A DNA stretch of 64,000 nt from Lactococcus formosensis (GCF_018403745.1 NZ_BOVP01000007.1:1-64000); one strand, 5' to 3'; numbered from the stretch's first letter, positions 17,201 through 30,240 are shown. The notes: a model not told the origin generated them from the sequence alone. Translations and numbers: made by a program.

Positions 17201-18159
17201 AGGTCATGGATACGATTGGAGATTATTACCTTACGATGGTCCCTGTCGAACAGCGCTCACGTTTGGCGAACAATCAACCGCACGTTGCTGAGGATGAGCT
17301 GGTCTTTATTGATGAACTAGGCAACGAGATAAGTCGAGAAGATGTTGTTATCGAGTTGCGTGATGAGCAAGGCAACCTCAACCGTAACTATACCTATGTT
17401 TTTCATCCAGATACGGAAGTGATCGGTCGTATCACTAAAGCCAAAGGTTTCCCTGTGACTCAGCCACAAGCAGCGCGTGTGGAAGAGACAGAGATAGAAC
17501 TCTTCCAGTCGCAACTCATGCCGCATCAATTTATCATGGAAGGGCAAGTTTTTCTCTTTGAACCATTTGCCTTTAGGGAAATAGAGATTGAAACGATGGA
17601 AGCAGAAAAAACTTTTGCTCCACTTAACGCTTTTGATCCAGGCCCCTACTTGATTGAGTATGCTGTTTCAACTTCAGAAAATCCTGAGCGTTTGATGGAA
17701 GATGATTGGCAAAAAGAACTCCTCTTCACTGGTTTAGTACCTGGGACAGAGTATTTCCTCTTTGCGCGACAAGCGGATCATCATAACCGCTATGCAGGAG
17801 AAATTATCTCTGGTGCTACGGTCTTGACTTTAGGCGAAGCGCCAAAAATACCTGATAATGGTCAAGAAAAACCAACTGATCCAGAAAATGGTGGCAATCA
17901 AGGGGAACACCCAGAAGGTCCCCATCAACCTAGCCAGCCGCCTCTCGATGATGGGTCAGCTGATGGGGAATATCGACCATTAGATGATGAGGAAGGACGA
18001 ACAGTTGAAGAAGAAATAGTGGCTATAAAAGAGATTTCTCAAGAAAACAGAAGCCTTCTGCCAACTACAGGAGACAGGCTTGCAGCTACTCTTGGTATAG
18101 CAGGATTAATCGCCCTAGCAAGTGCAGTAATCTTACGAAAAAAGAATAAAGAAGAATAG
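11224..18159 (+). CDS. Giant LPXTG-anchored surface protein with MBG/YDG-like repeats
   Basis: This 2311-residue protein starts with a very basic N-terminus (1-22), a weak hydrophobic stretch (22-43) and a Glu-rich segment (50-105). Most of the length is made of diverged repeats of roughly 180-370 residues. Each carries the pattern ITPR-x-x-x-W-x-x-G-x-V-x-x-x-x-YDG-T; the YDG or equivalent falls near residues 666, 895, 1258, 1464 and 1835. A second repeat type with YNGT or YTG (for example RVSRQYNGTTVYDY) alternates with it. This resembles the MBG/YDG domains of bacterial adhesins. A Pro-rich spacer precedes the sortase signal LPTTG (2279-2283), a hydrophobic helix and the KKNKEE tail. An AGGAGG ribosome site supports the start. 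Adhesion to a host or cell surface is inferred. The signal peptide is atypical. Confidence 0.85.
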   Translation: MTERKVIKVKKQAIRRARLKKVGTVAAMLPLVMSEGAPVATLIRGRHGEETTGIEQVVEFSEQEIADVLLPEEVVEEVIQEEQEEYEIQETREEITSEPLPAFEAPQSFVAPSFSEGGLTTFEAEQASIGIAPLQVGNWDGRDRWPSGRIYSVQWLTEDTVRIEFSTRFPDPVGNLGTSHIEERAEFKVELDGVLSDIMHIANVRTTTGDRVFLDLIGIAPDAYGEVTIYGRDLHQGGSDSSFRLFGGVLRPNPHRPIVLNEQHIHRGTVTHKFVGDDVAVADAEVIEWPHLDISELGFTGDVNFTSKIADIVFASTAQAGSSAIYYGTIDWYRIISEIEEALNRQDNLPAGVYYTVEIPDTLRNNFANSSLFYDAQVLENIPVAIENIHVNRGIVPGRAFNASRAVQSIERHITLDFDIQMARPTERQNIMELEVRLPLDILLHDRPGLFASFVHIEGHNHFDRVFDAVVEAVEERSLELDVSLLQELTQSILTQSAVHDVNGNANGLYSGRMFIGDAEFVPTIIGNRQSVPDKTFDNTDEVVEALAQYTIEFAIMGHNPDVEGGILRYATARLTVRGSDLKFASSQAGRHQILVDADASISIDLINGVDDAFTADGWPRFLEEYGARVKDKIEDLAKQGGLFEDANIDPKQVTWTRGRVADKVYDGSTRVSSVVAPVLEGFVPGDRNIITFDFNRASQNGDTLAPLEERLRFADSLPGEWAIHGLDFHGGMLNRQDQVSGNIFNYEIVGVPEFDDATISQLILDVDDLSRLDFEAGRVSRQYNGTTVYDYSSLSPINVTIEGVENGENIYQFTFYDTFDTLTFERRHVTNGYVPVRVTTAFGLKHLGIPLVPELQPIHLSPELQDVLRDKLYLGEITPRQVFWGFGEVADKDYDGNDYAEMTERPQLFARYPTRTGDFGIYEGDKGTGADRVQLEYGTVHFTSENVAFNEDNFVTAQPVFAQGSWTIGGGYYKDNYELVARPDPSGIAGFRPANLFSGQSAFEMPSFVTLGGALTPGFLEATIHQLEVEFAGGALNQPNRTYTGMPIEPEIDEFSLPTLRARESGAQVVLDRDLASGRVEPVPGGFIHRNNREVGPAFSDLDMAWRLAGTHPSNYRLSTSGIEWSISAQQITSWESDQVSGALSGRAAKRFDDTDDFLDEHLLDLPRLGTVENAEGDLVANTLDITDWDLLFYSPDVGEGNSLTIENPNVVRQQLNDLIGPNQVLHDDFDFNSLFEAHITPRVLTWSNGQVLSRDYDGTTTISGEVILPSLVASEVGHEILNNHVRRTFTQSLLDDLAFPNEAPGTHTFDWRVLVELDVEFSESRHAQNYVVREAAPTFATIFPADFNKSEAKINFSVDDREYDGLSYIAENSFIAEIVLNDDLSIVLPYHVEGLRFVDVNAGTDALAFEKIIFDEKYTFFDQADIEELQDRIAQEVTSFRDAQITPRRIAWSLGEVAHKEWDDTYAVHDIITPPELIRPTNIGNTRTVGEVPELMFVPERAIVDRDLEKVTVSKGWAQFIRKEVENDVPVNSDGEWYLRTTDTVEHPLVNYTFVDGDQPGFAPANIKNVSVTDVQPMPENHEDMEANVLYIQSGYVERQYNGRTQVVLWDEQAVAQDMKTVPVFALRNLQEQVISLSLDNLEELDVHFIDEHVAYDNGDITNKELITRIQGFTHESILLSAPQIDKIKALLFTGRITPWELQESDITDAVIALNENRTIQQVYNGGASYIVPEEPDLDNPGEVIKRFPELYIKIVETGEIIHIRFEDDYTITFGDRHAATEKPVTISGFYLDSRNVVLSEAFHTWMKTNLLTGTIIPKPISWTRGQVARRHYDGTDNASIVAAHTPSLDILPIDDVTVLRGGVRFDEMNVRFDAEGNVIAMPVHATGEWGISGADAQNYQLMQPRTLRDSIVPTSQAMVQPFRIDRVQWMLPLFDDQIIDPVRISFNGRKIAERVFNYENHFMPEDKYYEYGQEHGFAVSEKWTNADTGQVMDTIGDYYLTMVPVEQRSRLANNQPHVAEDELVFIDELGNEISREDVVIELRDEQGNLNRNYTYVFHPDTEVIGRITKAKGFPVTQPQAARVEETEIELFQSQLMPHQFIMEGQVFLFEPFAFREIEIETMEAEKTFAPLNAFDPGPYLIEYAVSTSENPERLMEDDWQKELLFTGLVPGTEYFLFARQADHHNRYAGEIISGATVLTLGEAPKIPDNGQEKPTDPENGGNQGEHPEGPHQPSQPPLDDGSADGEYRPLDDEEGRTVEEEIVAIKEISQENRSLLPTTGDRLAATLGIAGLIALASAVILRKKNKEE

Positions 18160-18179
18160 TTTTATTCTTGGAGAGAACT

Positions 18180-18219
18180 TAAAAAAACGATAAAATTTAC
18201 TAATTTTTTCGTTTTTTTA
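18180..18219 (+). terminator. Weak terminator after the surface protein gene
   Basis: AAAAAAACG and CGTTTTTTT can pair around an A/T-rich loop, followed by more T. The stem is A-T rich, so it is a modest candidate. Confidence 0.5.
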
Positions 18220-18350
18220 TTGCCATTTTTGCTCTATTTAATTAGATATTCCATAATATTAATGAATAACTTATGAAATTTAGGTAAAATAGAAAGCAGG
18301 ATAATTGGATTGTCCGTTGAATTTTAGAAAACACAGGAGACATATATCGT

Positions 18351-19298
18351 ATGAAAAAAAGAGGCATCCTCTTAGTTAATCTTGGTACACCCGAGAATAC
18401 ATCGCCCCAAGCACTAAGAAAATACCTAAAGAAATTTTTGTCTGATCGGCGCGTGATTAAGACACATCCCTTACTCTGGCAACCGCTTCTCAACGGAGTT
18501 ATTCTTAATACTCGTCCGAAAAAATCAGCTAAGCTTTACGAAAAGATTGTCAAAGATGGCGAGTTTCCACTGCTTACCTACACAGCAGCACAGGAAAAAA
18601 ATCTGCAGGAAATCTGTCCTGACGTTGAAGTAGCTATGGGGATGTCCTACAGCGAACCGAGTATTGAGAGTAGTCTGGAAAGTCTCTTGAGCAAAGGGGT
18701 GGAGGAGTTAACGGTTCTTCCTATGTATCCCCAATATTCAGGGACAACAGTAGGTTCAGTCTTTGACAGTGTGATGAACTTCTTTTTGAAAAAAGATCAT
18801 ATTGTGGATTTAAAGTTTATACGCTCCTTTTATAAAGAACCTCTCTATATCAAATATTTTGCTGATAAGATAAAGGAAACCCTTGCAAATGAAGAGGACA
18901 TTGAAGCTGTAGTCTTTTCTTATCATGGTATTCCACTTTCTTACGTGACGGATGGCGACACTTATCCAGAAGAATGCACGGAAACGACACGTTTAATTAT
19001 GGAAGAGCTTGGTGATTTTCCGCATTATCAAACTTATCAGTCAAAATTTGGTCCTGCTGAATGGTTAACCCCCGCAACCGATGATACTTTGAAGAAACTT
19101 CCAGGACAAGGCATCAAAAAAATTCTTATCGTTGCGCCTGGCTTCGTGGTAGATTGTTTAGAAACGATTGAAGAGCTTGAAGAAGAAAATAAAGAATACT
19201 TCCTTGAAAATGGTGGCGAAAAGTATGTCTATGTCTCGCCTTTCAATGAAGACATGGCTTTTGCTGAGCTTGTCAAAGAGATTGCAGAGAAAAAATAA
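18351..19298 (+). CDS. hemH: Coproporphyrin/protoporphyrin ferrochelatase
   Basis: The enzyme inserts Fe2+ into a porphyrin. The 315-residue protein has the two catalytic residues of the family: His192 in SYHGIP and Glu271 in VVDCLETIEE. Its N-terminus is LLVNLGTPE. In Firmicutes this enzyme normally acts on coproporphyrin III. Lactococci lack most heme biosynthesis genes yet keep hemH, and no other heme gene is in this window. A role with imported porphyrin or reverse action on heme is an inference. It has an AGGAGA ribosome site and sits alone between the surface protein gene and thrS. Confidence 0.93.
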   Translation: MKKRGILLVNLGTPENTSPQALRKYLKKFLSDRRVIKTHPLLWQPLLNGVILNTRPKKSAKLYEKIVKDGEFPLLTYTAAQEKNLQEICPDVEVAMGMSYSEPSIESSLESLLSKGVEELTVLPMYPQYSGTTVGSVFDSVMNFFLKKDHIVDLKFIRSFYKEPLYIKYFADKIKETLANEEDIEAVVFSYHGIPLSYVTDGDTYPEECTETTRLIMEELGDFPHYQTYQSKFGPAEWLTPATDDTLKKLPGQGIKKILIVAPGFVVDCLETIEELEEENKEYFLENGGEKYVYVSPFNEDMAFAELVKEIAEKK

Positions 19299-19339
19299 AT
19301 ATTATTTTCTAAAAAATCAAAAAACTTACTTAAAAGGGC

Positions 19340-19368
19340 TTGACAAAAGATAAAGAAAATCCTAAAAT
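19340..19368 (+). promoter_or_regulatory. thrS promoter
   Basis: Perfect TTGACA (19340-19345), 17-base spacer, TAAAAT (19363-19368). Confidence 0.8.
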
Positions 19369-19375
19369 GGTCATT

Positions 19376-19601
19376 AGAGACAAGTCTTTAACCAATTCTT
19401 TAAAAGAGAGCGAGTGTGTGGTGCGAACTCGTATTGTGATTGCTAAAGATACCACTCTGATAATTCTTTCTGAGAACAGAAAGCGTGGCTGACACGTTAC
19501 GTCAAAGATGAGATATTTTTGAGGCTTTTTGTGCCGAAAAAATTAAAAAGGTGGTAACACGCAGATCGCGTCCTTTAGAGGGAATTGATCTGCGTTTTTT
19601 T
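19376..19601 (+). promoter_or_regulatory. T-box riboswitch (threonine) upstream of thrS
   Basis: The leader has a Stem I region with an upper hairpin (CGAGT/ACTCG around 19410-19433). A candidate specifier codon ACC (Thr) lies at 19451-19453 and is followed by the usual purine. The conserved T-box AAGGTGGTAACACG is at 19548-19561; its TGGT pairs with an uncharged tRNA ACCA end. The terminator is CGCAGATC (19560-19567) with GATCTGCG (19587-19594) and seven T. Uncharged tRNA-Thr binding should switch the leader to the antiterminator and raise thrS expression. The specifier assignment is by position only. Confidence 0.85.
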
Positions 19602-19660
19602 ATTTCCTCAGTGCTCATCCCCAAAACTAAAATATGTTAACAAAAAAATTGGAGGCTTAT

Positions 19661-21601
19661 ATGATTAAAATCACTTTCCCAGATGGTGCTGTCAAAGAAT
19701 TTGAGGCAGGCATCTCAACACTTGAAATTGCAAAATCAATCTCACCTGGTTTGGCTAAAAAAGCCTTGGCTGGTAAAGTCAACGGCAAACTTATTGACGT
19801 GACCCGTCCAATCAAAGAAGATGCAACTTTTGAAATTGTAACACCTGACCATGAAGATGCTTTTGGTTTACTTCGTCACTCTGCAGCTCACTTATTTGCT
19901 CAAGCAGCACGTCGTCATTTTCCAAATATTCACCTTGGTGTAGGTCCAGCGATTGAAAATGGTTTCTACTATGATACTGATAATGAAGAAGGACAAATTT
20001 CAAACGACGATTTGGAAAAAATTGAAGCAGAAATGCGTCGTATCTCCAAAGAAAATTTCCCTTCAATTCGTAAAGAAGTAACAAAAGAAGAAGCAAAAGA
20101 AATCTTTGCTGGCGATCCTTATAAGCTTGAGCTTATCGAAGAACACAATGAAGATGAAGGCGGTTTGACAATCTATAGCCAAGGCGAATACACTGACCTT
20201 TGCCGTGGCCCACACGTACCATCAACTGGCTTTATTAAATTCTTTAAATTGCTTAACGTGGCAGGTGCTTACTGGCGTGGAAATAGTGATAACGCGATGA
20301 TGCAACGTGTTTACGGTACAGCGTGGTTCAATAAAGAAGACCTAGAAGAAAACTTGAGAATGCGTGAAGAAGCGAAAGAACGTGATCATCGTAAACTCGG
20401 TCGTGAGTTAGATCTTTTCTTTAATGAAGCTTCTTTGGGGGCCGGTACAGCTTACTGGTTGCCAGATGGTGCAACTATTCGTCGTACAATCCAACGTTTC
20501 GTAGAAGACCGTGAAATTGCTGCAGGCTACTTGCACGTTAACACACCAAACTTGATGAACTTGGATATTTATAAACAATCAGGTCACTGGCAACATTATC
20601 ACGAAGACATGTTCCCACCAATGGATATGGGTGATGGCGAACAAATGGAGCTTCGACCAATGAACTGCCCATCACACATTGCTATCTATAAACACCATGT
20701 ACACAGCTACCGTGAATTGCCTATCCGTATCGCTGAGTTCGGTACAATGCACCGTTATGAAAAATCAGGTGCACTCTCAGGTCTTCAACGTGTACGTGTG
20801 ATGCAACTGAATGATGGTCACACATTTGTGACACCTGATCAAATCCAAGAAGAATTTGGTAAAATTCTTGAATTGATTATGGAAATGTACCGTGATTTTG
20901 GTATCGACGATTACAGCTTCCGTCTGTCATATCGTGACCCAGAAGACACAGAAAAATATTTCCCAGACGATGCAATGTGGGAAAAATCACAACGTATGCT
21001 TAAAGCAACAATGGATGATATGAATCTTGACTACGTTGAAGCTGAAGGCGAAGCAGCCTTCTACGGACCAAAACTGGACATCCAAGTTAAGACAGCCTTA
21101 GGTAATGAAGAAACACTTTCAACTATCCAACTGGACTTCCTTAACCCTGAAAACTTTGACATCACATATGTTGGTGCAGATGGTGAGAAACACCGTCCAG
21201 TCATGATTCACCGTGGTGTAATTTCAACTCTGGAACGCTTTACAGCTTACTTGATCGAACTTTATAAAGGTGCGTTCCCAACTTGGTTGGCACCTACTCA
21301 AGCGATCATCATCCCTGTAAATAATGAAATTCATGCCGATTACGCATGGGAAATCAAAAAACGTCTCCAAGAAAAAGGTTTGCGTATCGTTGTCGACGAA
21401 TCAAATGAAAAAATGGGTTATAAAATCCGTCAAGCACAAACACGTAAAGTTCCTTATCAAATCGTTGTAGGTGACCAAGAAATGGCAGATGGTACTGTAA
21501 ACATTCGTCGTTATGGTTCAACAGATACTGAAGTTATTAGCTTGGACCAATTTATCGAAAATATTCAAGAAGACGTAGCAAACTACAGTCGTACTAAATA
21601 A
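19661..21601 (+). CDS. thrS: Threonyl-tRNA synthetase
   Basis: This 646-residue class II synthetase charges tRNA-Thr. Domain order is TGS (about 1-62), the editing SAD domain with [10 protein letters not shown], the catalytic core with the zinc-binding Cys in [14 protein letters not shown] sequence and motif 2 [13 protein letters not shown], and the C-terminal anticodon-binding domain (about 540-640). The start at 19661 follows a GGAGG ribosome site by 5 bases and gives the usual [10 protein letters not shown]-terminus. An upstream in-frame ATG at 19634 has no ribosome site. Expression is governed by the T-box leader. Confidence 0.96.
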   Translation: MIKITFPDGAVKEFEAGISTLEIAKSISPGLAKKALAGKVNGKLIDVTRPIKEDATFEIVTPDHEDAFGLLRHSAAHLFAQAARRHFPNIHLGVGPAIENGFYYDTDNEEGQISNDDLEKIEAEMRRISKENFPSIRKEVTKEEAKEIFAGDPYKLELIEEHNEDEGGLTIYSQGEYTDLCRGPHVPSTGFIKFFKLLNVAGAYWRGNSDNAMMQRVYGTAWFNKEDLEENLRMREEAKERDHRKLGRELDLFFNEASLGAGTAYWLPDGATIRRTIQRFVEDREIAAGYLHVNTPNLMNLDIYKQSGHWQHYHEDMFPPMDMGDGEQMELRPMNCPSHIAIYKHHVHSYRELPIRIAEFGTMHRYEKSGALSGLQRVRVMQLNDGHTFVTPDQIQEEFGKILELIMEMYRDFGIDDYSFRLSYRDPEDTEKYFPDDAMWEKSQRMLKATMDDMNLDYVEAEGEAAFYGPKLDIQVKTALGNEETLSTIQLDFLNPENFDITYVGADGEKHRPVMIHRGVISTLERFTAYLIELYKGAFPTWLAPTQAIIIPVNNEIHADYAWEIKKRLQEKGLRIVVDESNEKMGYKIRQAQTRKVPYQIVVGDQEMADGTVNIRRYGSTDTEVISLDQFIENIQEDVANYSRTK

Positions 21602-21756
21602 TAAGAAGAGAGGCAACTCTCTTTTTATTATCATTAGAGCTGGTCTGACTTTCTAAAAAATCCAGAATACAAGCGCATTCACGACTTATAACTAGAAAAA
21701 TAGTTCACAAAATGCTATACTAAGACAGTAATAGAAAATATTCGGAGGAATTTGAA

Positions 21757-22653
21757 ATGGCAATCGTTTCAGCAGAAAAATTCGTACAAGCCGCTCGTGA
21801 CAATGGTTACGCTATCGGTGGTTTCAACACAAACAACCTTGAATGGACTCAAGCTATCTTGCGCGCAGCAGAAGCTAAAAAGACTCCAGTACTTATCCAA
21901 ACTTCAATGGGTGCTGCTAAATACATGGGTGGTTACAAAATGTGTAAACTCCTCATTGAAACTCTTGTAGAATCAATGGGAATCACTGTACCAGTAGCTA
22001 TTCACCTTGACCACGGTCACTTTGATGATGCTTTGGAATGTATCGAAGTTGGTTACTCTTCATTGATGTTTGACGGTTCACACCTTCCAATCGAAGAAAA
22101 CCTTAAACTTGCTGAAGAAGTTATCACAAAAGCTCACGCTAAAGGTATCTCAGTTGAGTGTGAAGTTGGTTCTATCGGTGGTGAAGAAGACGGTATCGTC
22201 GGTGAAGGCGAACTTGCTCCTATCGAAGACGCAGTAGCAATGGCTAAACTTGGTGTTGACTTCCTTGCAGCTGGTATCGGTAACATCCACGGTCCTTACC
22301 CAGAAAACTGGAAAGGTCTCCACATCGATCACTTGACTAAATTGAACGAAGCACTCGTTGAAGCTATGGGCAAAAATGTTCCTATCGTATTGCACGGTGG
22401 TTCAGGTATCCCTGACGATCAAATCCGCGAAGCAATCGCTAACGGTGTAGCTAAAATCAACGTAAACACAGAATGCCAACTTGCATTTGCAAAAGCAACT
22501 CGTGAATTCGTCGTTGAATTTAACGCTAACGAAGCTGAATACATGAAGAAAAAACTCTTCGACCCACGTAAATTCTTGAAACCTGGTTTCGACGCAATCA
22601 CTGCATCAGTTGAAGAACGTATCGACGTTTTCGGTTCAGCAAACAAAGCTTAA
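21757..22653 (+). CDS. fba: Class II fructose-bisphosphate aldolase
   Basis: This glycolytic enzyme cleaves fructose 1,6-bisphosphate into glyceraldehyde 3-phosphate and DHAP. The 298 residues show the zinc ligands in HLDHGH and in VLHGGSGIPD, the ECEVGSIGGEEDG loop, and NVNTECQ near the phosphate site. Codon use is strongly biased to a small set of codons, as expected for a very highly expressed gene. It has a GGAGGA ribosome site, an extended -10 TGCTATACT upstream, and a terminator behind. Monocistronic. Confidence 0.96.
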   Translation: MAIVSAEKFVQAARDNGYAIGGFNTNNLEWTQAILRAAEAKKTPVLIQTSMGAAKYMGGYKMCKLLIETLVESMGITVPVAIHLDHGHFDDALECIEVGYSSLMFDGSHLPIEENLKLAEEVITKAHAKGISVECEVGSIGGEEDGIVGEGELAPIEDAVAMAKLGVDFLAAGIGNIHGPYPENWKGLHIDHLTKLNEALVEAMGKNVPIVLHGGSGIPDDQIREAIANGVAKINVNTECQLAFAKATREFVVEFNANEAEYMKKKLFDPRKFLKPGFDAITASVEERIDVFGSANKA

Positions 22654-22680
22654 TCAGCTTTTTAAACTATGAATAAAAGA

Positions 22681-22711
22681 ATGCTTGTCACTTGTGGCAG
22701 GCGTTTTTTTA
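22681..22711 (+). terminator. Terminator after fba
   Basis: ATGCTTGTCAC-TTG-TGGCAGGCGT stem with G-U pairs followed by seven T. Confidence 0.75.
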
Positions 22712-22859
22712 TGTGAAATGTGGAATCGGAAGTAAGTGAAGTCAGATTGGGTCAAAAATTTGAAAGAAAATGTTAAACTTAAAGAAGAGCAAAGTTCGGT
22801 TTACAGGGTAAAACTGATACTTAGATTGATGATGCTCGGATAATAAATGAGGGGGATAT

Positions 22860-23351
22860 ATGATAGGAATAAAAAAACATAAGAATACAAAACTTTCAAA
22901 TGAGATAAACGGACCAATACCTCAACCTGTGAAAAAAACCATAAGCAGTGATAAAGCTTCTAAGGTTCACAGAACGATTCATGGAGCCTCGATTACTGCT
23001 GCAGGCGTAGGCGCTCTACCGATACCTATTGCTGATGCTTTAATTTTAGTACCGATTCAGTTAAAAATGCTGAAAAATATTTATAAAATTTATGACGTGA
23101 AGTTTAGTGATAAATTTGTCGTAAACTTTATAAGGGTGACATTGATTCCGTACATCGGAAGATCATTGGCTACTTTGATTCCAGGTGTAGGTAGCGTGGT
23201 TAATGCTTCAATCGCTGCAGCAATCACTGAAGCGATTGGCTGGAGTGCAGCTGCTTCATTAGAAAAAGGAATTGATATTACAAAAGACACTGAAAAGTTT
23301 GAAGGGATTTTGACAGATACGCTGAAAACTTTGATTCAACAAAAAAAATAA
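22860..23351 (+). CDS. DUF697-like membrane-associated protein
   Basis: This 163-residue protein has a basic polar N-terminus and then hydrophobic, Ala/Gly-rich segments (about 41-68 and 95-135). The pattern ALPIPIADALILVPIQLKMLKNI matches the DUF697 domain, which in other proteins is the membrane-associated part of YcjF/era-like GTPases. No GTPase domain is present here. A GAGGGGGA ribosome site precedes the ATG and a terminator follows, so it is a single-gene unit. Function unknown. Confidence 0.65.
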   Translation: MIGIKKHKNTKLSNEINGPIPQPVKKTISSDKASKVHRTIHGASITAAGVGALPIPIADALILVPIQLKMLKNIYKIYDVKFSDKFVVNFIRVTLIPYIGRSLATLIPGVGSVVNASIAAAITEAIGWSAAASLEKGIDITKDTEKFEGILTDTLKTLIQQKK

Positions 23352-23380
23352 AAAAACTGCCATTTCTGGCAGTTTTTTTA
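23350..23380 (+). terminator. Terminator after the DUF697 gene
   Basis: AAAAAACTGCC-ATTTCT-GGCAGTTTTTTT. Confidence 0.88.
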
Positions 23381-23397
23381 TAGAACATAATTTTTCC

Positions 23398-23444
23398 TTG
23401 ACAAGAATTCATTAATGCAGTATACTTGTATAAAAGCGGTTTCA
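23398..23444 (+). promoter_or_regulatory. licT-bgl promoter with cre site
   Basis: TTGACA (23398-23403), 17-base spacer, TATACT (23421-23426). A cre-like site, TAAAAGCGGTTTCA (23431-23444, 13 of 14 to TGNAARCGNWWWCA), lies at the transcription start. CcpA binding there would block transcription when glucose is present. Confidence 0.65.
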
Positions 23445-23451
23445 TAAAAAC

Positions 23452-23525
23452 GGATAGTGATTATTAAGTTAAGCTAGACCTTATCGTACTCTATTTTTGT
23501 CATAGGGGCGATAGGGTCTATTTTT
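23452..23525 (+). promoter_or_regulatory. LicT RAT site and terminator upstream of licT
   Basis: The 29-base ribonucleic antiterminator runs from GGATAGTGAT (23452) to AGACC (23480). It overlaps the terminator formed by TAGACCTTATCG (23475-23486) and CGATAGGGTCTA (23509-23520), followed by TTTTTG. LicT binding to the RAT should prevent terminator formation. Confidence 0.78.
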
Positions 23526-23544
23526 GTGAAATAAGGGGTGAATT

Positions 23545-24390
23545 GTGGAAATCAGAAAAATCCTAAATAATAATGTGGTCATAGCAATCAATAGCAGAAA
23601 TGAAGAAATTATCCTTATGGGTCTTGGTATTGGTTTCAAGAAAAAAATAGGTCAAGCAGTTGAGGTTGATAAAATTGAAAAAATTTTTGGTCTAAAAGCT
23701 AGCTCAGATATACAAAGTTTTTCAGAGATTTTAAACGAAATTCCGAGTACTATCATTGAGCTTTCGATGGTGACTTTATCCGAGGTCAAAGTTAAATTTG
23801 ATAAGGAAGTTTCAGATACGACGCTTGTTGCTTTTGCAGACCATCTTCATGCAGCGCTTCTGCGGACTGAAGAAAACATCTCGGTGAAGAATTTCCTGCT
23901 CTGGGATATTAAACGTTTCTTTCCAGAAGAGTTCAAAATCTGTCTGAAAGCATTGGGAAAGGTCAAAGAACAATTTGGTGTAGAGCTGCCAGAAGATGAA
24001 GCAGGTTTCCTGACCATGCATATTGTCAATGGAACACTTGGTGCTGGACATGAGTATGCGATGCAGCTGACCAAACTTATGGAAGAGATTTTAACCACGC
24101 TAAAGTACACTTTGAAAATAACCTTTGATGAGCAAGATATTTACTTCCAACGCTTCGTAACACATTTAAAATTTTTTACGGAGCGAATCTTATCTGGCAG
24201 TGCTAGAGTGGAAGAAACAGATAAAGAACTGTTTGCTCTTATTATGCGCAAGTATCCCGTAGCTTATCTTGGCACACGTAAAGTGAGCGAGTTTTTAAAG
24301 CAAACAAGGGATTATGAAGTCTCTGAAAGCGAACAGATTTATATGACCGTGCATTTGGCACGTATCTTGGAGAAAATCCAGGAAAACTAA
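23545..24390 (+). CDS. licT: BglG/LicT-family transcriptional antiterminator
   Basis: This 281-residue RNA-binding regulator has the CAT RNA-binding domain (about 1-56, starting MEIRKILNNNVVIA with G-x-G-I-G-F near residue 29) and two PRD domains (about 65-170 and 175-280). Conserved histidines for PTS phosphorylation are visible in PRD1 (DHLHAAL) and PRD2. It starts with GTG behind AGGGGTG. A beta-glucoside signals through the PTS so that LicT binds RAT sites at 23452 and 24406 and the operon is read. It is the first gene of the licT-bglP-bglA1-bglA2 operon. Confidence 0.92.
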   Translation: MEIRKILNNNVVIAINSRNEEIILMGLGIGFKKKIGQAVEVDKIEKIFGLKASSDIQSFSEILNEIPSTIIELSMVTLSEVKVKFDKEVSDTTLVAFADHLHAALLRTEENISVKNFLLWDIKRFFPEEFKICLKALGKVKEQFGVELPEDEAGFLTMHIVNGTLGAGHEYAMQLTKLMEEILTTLKYTLKITFDEQDIYFQRFVTHLKFFTERILSGSARVEETDKELFALIMRKYPVAYLGTRKVSEFLKQTRDYEVSESEQIYMTVHLARILEKIQEN

Positions 24391-24405
24391 ACTTTGGTAA
24401 CAAAT

Positions 24406-26388
<1,983 letters not shown>

Positions 26389-26402
26389 AAAAGGAGAAAT
26401 AG

Positions 26403-29294
<2,892 letters not shown>

Positions 29295-29298
29295 AATA

Positions 29299-29327
29299 AA
29301 AAAACCACCTCAAGTGGTGGTTTTTTT
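29299..29327 (+). terminator. Terminator of the bgl operon
   Basis: AACCACC-TCAAGT-GGTGGTT stem followed by T's; it is also usable for the convergent gene. Confidence 0.85.
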
Positions 29328-29354
29328 ATTTAGAAACTTATTAACGGGAGATTT

Positions 29355-30044
29355 CTAGGTATCCTCTAGAAAATGACGGACGATACGGCTAAAATTTGTG
29401 GGACGAAAATAGAAACTCAGATGACTCCCCCAAGGAATGATAAAAAACTGGCTATTAGGAATGTGCCTTGCAATATCATGCGCATGAGAAGTTTTAACTA
29501 CGTCAAATTGACCATTTATGACAAGTGTGGGCGCAGTAATTTTTTCTAATTCGTTCATACTTTGGAGTGAATCTTCTAAAAGAAGTTGCAAAGCAGGTGA
29601 AGGTCTGCGCAGCATATGTGCACAGATATTGAGAAATTTTACTGTAAAGCGTACCAAAGCATAAAGTCCCGCATAGGTAGAATTCCCAGCGTTGAGGATT
29701 AAACGATTTATGCGTGTGGGGTACTTACTGGCTAGGAGCATTGCAATATTTGCACCATCGCTGAACCCGAGTAGATTGATGGACTTCAACTCTTCGGCTT
29801 GTACCACTTCAAGTACATCTTGCATTAAGCGATTAAAACTAAGCTTTTTTCCGTAAAAAAGACTTTTTCCATGCCCACGTGTGTCAATTGAAATGCAAGT
29901 GTAATATCCTTTTAGCCTTTTAATAAGTCGCTTAAAGATATTACTATTTTGTGAGTTACCGTGGAGGAGTAAAAGTGCAGGTCCCTCACCCTCAATTTTA
30001 TAGTAAATTTTTACGTTATCACTTGTAATAATATATTTTTCCAT
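29355..30044 (-). CDS. Alpha/beta hydrolase
   Basis: This 229-residue alpha/beta-hydrolase-fold protein has the oxyanion-region LLLHGNSQNSN, the DTRGHGKS strand-turn, the nucleophile elbow GFSDGAN (Ser about 95), an Asp in NGQFDVVK and the catalytic His in WGSHLSFY. All triad members are present, so it should be an active esterase-like or related hydrolase. No signal peptide, so cytoplasmic. It stands alone on the minus strand; neighbours give no hint of substrate. Confidence 0.8.
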   Translation of the reverse strand: MEKYIITSDNVKIYYKIEGEGPALLLLHGNSQNSNIFKRLIKRLKGYYTCISIDTRGHGKSLFYGKKLSFNRLMQDVLEVVQAEELKSINLLGFSDGANIAMLLASKYPTRINRLILNAGNSTYAGLYALVRFTVKFLNICAHMLRRPSPALQLLLEDSLQSMNELEKITAPTLVINGQFDVVKTSHAHDIARHIPNSQFFIIPWGSHLSFYFRPTNFSRIVRHFLEDT

Positions 30045-30240
30045 GATCTTGTCCTTGATGCTAGTATAGCAGATTAGCCTTGAAAAGTGGCAGATGTAAA
30101 TTAAATGAAATAATTGTAAAAAAAATCGCTCATATTGGTTGAGCTAAATAATAATTTTTGTTAGAATAAAGTGACAATCGATTTATTAAAAAAAGATTAT
30201 AAAAAAATTTTTTAATTGACTTGAGGAGATAAAATTAACA

